Positions 10,375 to 14,681 of a stretch of DNA of 14,681 nt are shown piece by piece. The stretch lies in contig LSSL01004442.1 of NCBI GenBank assembly GCA_001953115.1, forward strand, positions 1 to 14,681. The letters run 5' to 3'. The translations under genes and the position numbers were made by a program. Numbering within the stretch: position 1 is the first letter of the stretch; every line of letters begins with the position of its first letter. The notes beneath the pieces were generated by a model. The model had not been told where the DNA came from, searched no databases, and was given only the letters and a program-made list of their open reading frames with translations. The DNA comes from Smittium mucronatum (Eukaryota > Kickxellomycota > Harpellomycetes > Harpellales > Legeriomycetaceae).

Positions 10375-11005
10375 TCTCAAAAAAAGATATCCTAAGAGTG
10401 AAATAACTTGCTGCGGTTTAGGATCTTAATAGTGTATTTTTCGAAGTACACTAAAATAAAATTCCACTCAGTTTTACTATTACTGGTTGGGAGTAGTGAA
10501 AACAGCGCACAGCGATTCGAAGGACAGCGATTCTAGAGGGGGGTCATCTCGAAACAGGAGGAACCGATCGTTTAGCACAACTGAGACGTATTCTAGTGAA
10601 AACCTCCAGTGGTAGATAGTCAGACGGATCTCAGCGTCTAGAAGCTATTTTTAGGAAAGCCATGTCGATCAAACCCAAGTTTGGGTAGGAGCCTAATTTT
10701 ACTAATCCTGTTAGAAGTAGACTCGGGCTAGGAGCTCATTTTTTTCAACTAACTACTATTAGTTGACAAAGATCTTAATTCTTGACTGTTTATAATCTCA
10801 GTTATAAACTTACTTGAAGCAAAGCCAGAGGGTGTCTTTAGGTTGGTATATTGCGCCCTTTTTCCTTAGTTACGCATCTAGTGATCTGGCATAGGGGCTT
10901 ATTATAGTTAAGATAATAGTATTTTTCTTTTTTTCATATTTTTTTAGTATATTTTTTAATTACGCTATCTTATAATAAAATATCATGATAATAAAAAAAA
11001 ACTTA
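10375..11005. repeat. dispersed repeat, copy B
   Basis: Direct-orientation relative of 2325-2945. Anchors are TGGTTGGGAGTAGTG (10484), TCTCAGCG (10629), TGGGTAGGAG (10682), TACTTGAA (10811), GTGTCTTT (10832) and TATCTTATAA (10966), ending in an A run. The offset to copy A is exactly 8048 at the first three anchors and 8072-8073 at the next two, so B has about 25 extra bases between 10691 and 10811, near a small hairpin. The offset falls back to 8057 near the end. It forms a GC-richer island in the AT desert, as expected for an inserted element. No coding frame survives in both copies. Confidence 0.75.
10746..10765. repeat. perfect 7-bp hairpin in repeat copy B
   Basis: CAACTAA and TTAGTTG face each other around a 6-base loop (CTACTA). 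It lies in the interval where B is about 25 bases longer than A, so it may belong to material inserted in B or lost from A. Confidence 0.6.
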
Positions 11006-14000
11006 AATTTTTTTTTTCTCGTTTAACAAAATTATAGCTATATCGCACTTTAATGCTGAAATTTTACAGGATAAGGCCTGAGACGTCTTTAAAATGTAAT
11101 TTCAAGGCAAAAAAATATTTTCAGAGACCTTGTTTTTTTTTTTTTTTCGAAAAAAAAGATTGATACTCAGGCTTATTAATAAATATTTTATAATTTTGAA
11201 GGCATGATAATTTTGTTTTTTTGTTCCAAAAAAATTACAATACTTATATTAAATATGTTTTTTTCAATTAAAAGGCATCAAGCCCCAGAAAAAATATTAA
11301 AGAATATTAAAACTAATACCCAGGATTTTTTAAATCTCTATATGTCAGAATTATGGATTAACCCAAGGAGTAAGCATCAGGTTTAAAACGAGTTTATATG
11401 GTGGCTAATTTTATCACTTGAGAGTCAGTTACTACCTAAAAAATCAATTTCTATTTGCGGGAAATTTTAATTTACACTAAATATATACGCTCATGCTTAC
11501 TTCAAATAATTTTCATTATTTTTTCATTATGTACCGAATTTATCGACAAAAATTTTCTATAGTATATATACATATGTCATCCAGTCTTAAAATTTTTTGG
11601 AGCTGATATGCATTAAATTTTATCACAGATCAGTAATATTCGGATAAAAGTGGCGAATAACTGTGATTATTGATACTAAATACTCACATTATTTTATTTT
11701 TTCCAGGTTTAAAATTTAACTTAAGAAATTATATATTTATGCAAAAAAGCTTAAATTTTAGAATAAATATTTCAATATTGATTGTTTTTTTAGCTTAATA
11801 TAAAATTTTAAAAAAATAATTATTAGAACTATATTTGATTTTTGGGTTATATTTGGGGACGTAAAATTAGTATTTAAAGATTTGAGAGAGCATAAATAGA
11901 ATATATTAAGCAATAAAGCCTTTTTGAAATTCTCACTTAGTCTTTTATTCTAGCATAAAATTTTTGGAATATCTTTTATGGGTCACAAATTAAAATTTTG
12001 GTTATTGAGATGCATTTGACCATTTTAAATCGCTCAAAACAAGATTTTTTAAATATTCTGCCTTTTTTAATTTTTCTCAAAATAAAATCCAAACTATGGC
12101 TTTAGAAATTTAAAATTGGTAATAGAAATTTTATTACCCTGAATATTCTTAATTATTTCAAAAAAAGCAGATATTTTACTTAAATTCACAAAATAATTTC
12201 TTTAATTCAGTTATTTCTAGGACTTTAATAAAGATATCGTGAAATTAATCAATTTATAAAAAAAACTTTCTAGGGTGAGTTGGGATTATATAAATGATAA
12301 TATGTTTTAATTTTTTAAAATTATATATTTTTATACCAACTTTTTCATAAGAAAATACTGAAATTCTGTTTCTATGAATTTGACTTTCTGAGGATCATAA
12401 CACAAAAATTATTATAAATTTCATCTTTAAACTTTTTTCTTTAGGTAAAGATTTTTTTTCGTGCGGAAAAACATTTGAGTGTTTTAGCTATAATTTTTCC
12501 CATAGTTGTAATGGTAATGATCAACGAATAAACTCTGAGGGGGTTTATACATTTTTCAGAATTATTTTATAATATATATGAAAATTCCTTTGAGGGAATC
12601 ATGTAGCCTTCATATACCACTATTTTTTTTAAAATTCATAGGTTAAATTATAAATGGATTATTAGAGCAAATATTTTTCAAAAAAATGCAATAATAAAGC
12701 ATATTTTTAGTTTCTAATTAAAAAAAAATTGGATACAATATTTAATAAAAATCATAAGTTAATTCATTAAGCTTGAAAAAGTTTAGTTAAATTTTTTGAA
12801 TCGGAATATTCTCTGTTTTAGGGGATTAGATATCTAATTGGGATATTTAACAATAATTGGAAAGATCCTAGATTCCCCTTCTTTTTTTTATTATGAAAGA
12901 AAAAATGGGGGGCTTAATCAAGTAAATTTTCAAAATTAATATTCCAAATTTCATAACCAAATTTATATTCGCACAAATTTTGAGGATTGATTTTTTTTCA
13001 ATCACAACTAATATATGGCGAATCATACTCGAGATATTTTATATTTGAGAAATTTTAACGACTCAAAAAAAATATAACAAGTTTTTTATGATAGAAAAAT
13101 AGTAATATTTTTATTACACAGAACTTCTATTTTCAGCAATTAATATATAAGGTAGCTTTAGGGAATTTTTAATGGTTTATAATCGATTTTAAATGAGTTT
13201 TTATATTAATAAATGGTATTATACAATCCAATTTCGTGGTTTCTCTTTTAAAAAAGAAATTCGATCTCTTCCAGTAGACATATTTTACCACCTTTTTTTT
13301 TGTAAAACATTCTAATATTAACTATTAATTTTATAAGTGGAAATAGAATTCAATCTATTTAAACATTGTATTTATTTTTAAATTTCAAAATATGGGAATC
13401 GCGTTTATAAATATCGCTTTTTACATCATTTTTTTTTTTTGGTAAAATATATTTTTCCGTTTTTGAATGTAGAATTATTAGAATTTAAGTTATTTTAAAT
13501 CTGATTTAAATCTAATAAGGCTTTATTTTTTTTATTTACGGTATATCTTTTCTCATTTTTTTTTATACAATGTACACACAGACATTTAATAAACACAATA
13601 TTCATGGTTGCAAATACTTATACTCCATGAAAAACTTATATTTGGCGCTAATAAATTGGGTCAAAGTTTTTTTATATAGCGCAGCTATCCTTAACAAAGA
13701 GTATGTTTTTTTAAAAAAAAAAATAAGAAAATGTTATAATATTCTCTATTTAAATATCCAAACTTTTTCAAATTTTATAATCATCATCTTTTGAGAGAAA
13801 ATTATTGAGTATTAAAAGAATGTCAGTTTTTTTGCCAATTTATATTTATATAATATATATATTTTAAAGAATATATAAAAAAATTTTAACTAGTATTCTA
13901 CGTATATTCTTTCCAAGAATTTATATTGATTTCTTTGTGGTTTTGATTTACCACTTTAAGTATGTTTTTAAAAATAAATATAATTGTTTGTGTATTCAAT

Positions 14001-14330
14001 ATCTGTTAATGTTTTTTCTGTAAAAAACCCGAGAATTATGGAAAATATTAAAAAATTTCACTATTATTATTTTTGATAAAATTGAATATTATTAGAACTT
14101 TATTTTAATACAATAAAGATAAATCTCACATATATAACATAAAAGCAACAAAAACTACATCATACCGGGTTTTAGAGCTAACTAAATTAAGAAATAATTT
14201 TTTTTTAATTTTTATACTGCTTTTCAATAAAATAAGAATTGAAAAAGTAGAAAATTTTACCATTTTCACCTATATATCTAGTGAAGCACTATAAGCGCCA
14301 AAAAAATGAGCAATTTTTTCAAAGAGGCTG
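11006..14330. other. AT-rich gene desert
   Basis: The composition matches the 5456-10374 desert. It includes a 15-base T run at 11133-11147. The short plus-strand ORFs at 11204-11386 and 13570-13794 have low-complexity translations without motifs and are not called. I see no RNA gene or element ends. The part next to 14331 may include the 3' untranslated end of the LINE relic. Confidence 0.65.
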
Positions 14331-14681
14331 ACAAACCTCTTTAAATCTAGAGATTAAATATTCTGTGTACAGATATGAGAATCGGAAAATTTCCCGACTC
14401 CCAAAAAAAATAAAATTTCGGCGGTTTCAGTTTGTGACTAAAACAAAGTATATTTTGACCTCCTCCCATGAAATAGTTTTACAGCTATCCCCAACCGAGA
14501 TTCTTTGAAATTAGAAAGTTGGTTTTTTATATCTGAGCTATCGGTGGGGGTATGAACCGGATGATCGTCTCATTCGCTGTTTGTCCCATCGAGAGCAATT
14601 TAATAAGATGTGGTCGACAGTTTCAGGCCCATCGATTTTGCATAAGGGAATTTTTTTTTTTGAATTTTTCATCTAAAAATT
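14331..14681 (-). pseudogene. LINE (non-LTR retrotransposon) polyprotein, C-terminal end, decayed and cut by window edge
   Basis: Reading the minus strand from the right edge, the frame PLCKIDGPETVDHILLNC (14648-14595) continues SRWDKQRMRRSSGSYPHR and then a stop. This matches the C-terminal Cys/His motif that follows the reverse transcriptase (and RNase H, where present) in many LINEs: CPxC...ETxxHxLxxC...W...R. The first Cys of the set is replaced by Ile just before PLC. The same frame goes on through stops with FQRISVGDSCKTISWEEVK and REIFRFSYLYTEYLISRFK. The reverse transcriptase would lie beyond position 14681. It is broken by at least three stops. Whether it belongs to the same family as the gag-like relic at 3107-4913 cannot be judged here. 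Confidence 0.7.

Noticed and set aside
2325..11005. Repeat copies A and B as the two LTRs of one retrotransposon
   Set aside because: The gag-like relic is on the minus strand but sits next to A. In a minus-strand LTR element gag should sit near the right-hand LTR (B). No integrase or reverse transcriptase is visible between them.
11204..11386. 60-codon plus-strand ORF
   Set aside because: No motif and no supporting context. The less biased C-terminal part is too short to judge.
13570..13794. 74-codon plus-strand ORF
   Set aside because: Low-complexity translation with no recognisable domain; isolated in a gene desert.
14169..14180. GTTTTAGAGCTA, identical to the start of the S. pyogenes type II CRISPR repeat / guide scaffold
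   Set aside because: A single 12-base match with none of the following scaffold sequence, no repeats or spacers, in eukaryotic AT-rich DNA. Coincidence.

Overview
The window looks like nuclear DNA of an AT-rich, intron-containing eukaryote, most likely a fungus. The only clearly intact gene is a three-exon minus-strand gene for Tim17, a core subunit of the mitochondrial TIM23 translocase. Its N-terminal block ([17 protein letters not shown]) matches the fungal form of Tim17. The very AT-rich intergenic DNA and decayed retroelements would suit an early-diverging, AT-rich fungus such as a Glomeromycotina relative, but that placement is a guess.

Layout. Positions 1-13 are a C homopolymer. Positions 374-1073 (minus) hold tim17, with its 3' flank at 14-373 and its 5' flank at 1074-1511. 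Positions 1512-5455 form an island of higher complexity and higher GC made of decayed mobile-element sequence. In order it contains: an unrecognised coding-like stretch (1512-2211, minus); copy A of a dispersed repeat (2325-2945); a broken gag-like ORF with a recognisable CCHC zinc knuckle (3107-4913, minus); and a short second copy of part of that gag (about 5258-5455, minus). Positions 5456-10374 are extremely AT-rich with no gene that I can support. Copy B of the dispersed repeat follows (10375-11005), then a second AT-rich desert. At the right edge (14331-14681, minus) is the decayed C-terminal end of a LINE-type (non-LTR) retrotransposon polyprotein, with the typical Cys...GPETVDHILLNC motif; it continues beyond the window.

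Functionally there is one housekeeping gene next to a retrotransposon graveyard. I found no operon, RNA gene, CRISPR array or intact accessory system. The points that repay a second look are the full tim17 gene model (a single-frame ORF reading misses its first 51 codons), the repeat pair about 8.05 kb apart, the gag-like relic and its partial second copy, and the unidentified coding-like stretch beside tim17.
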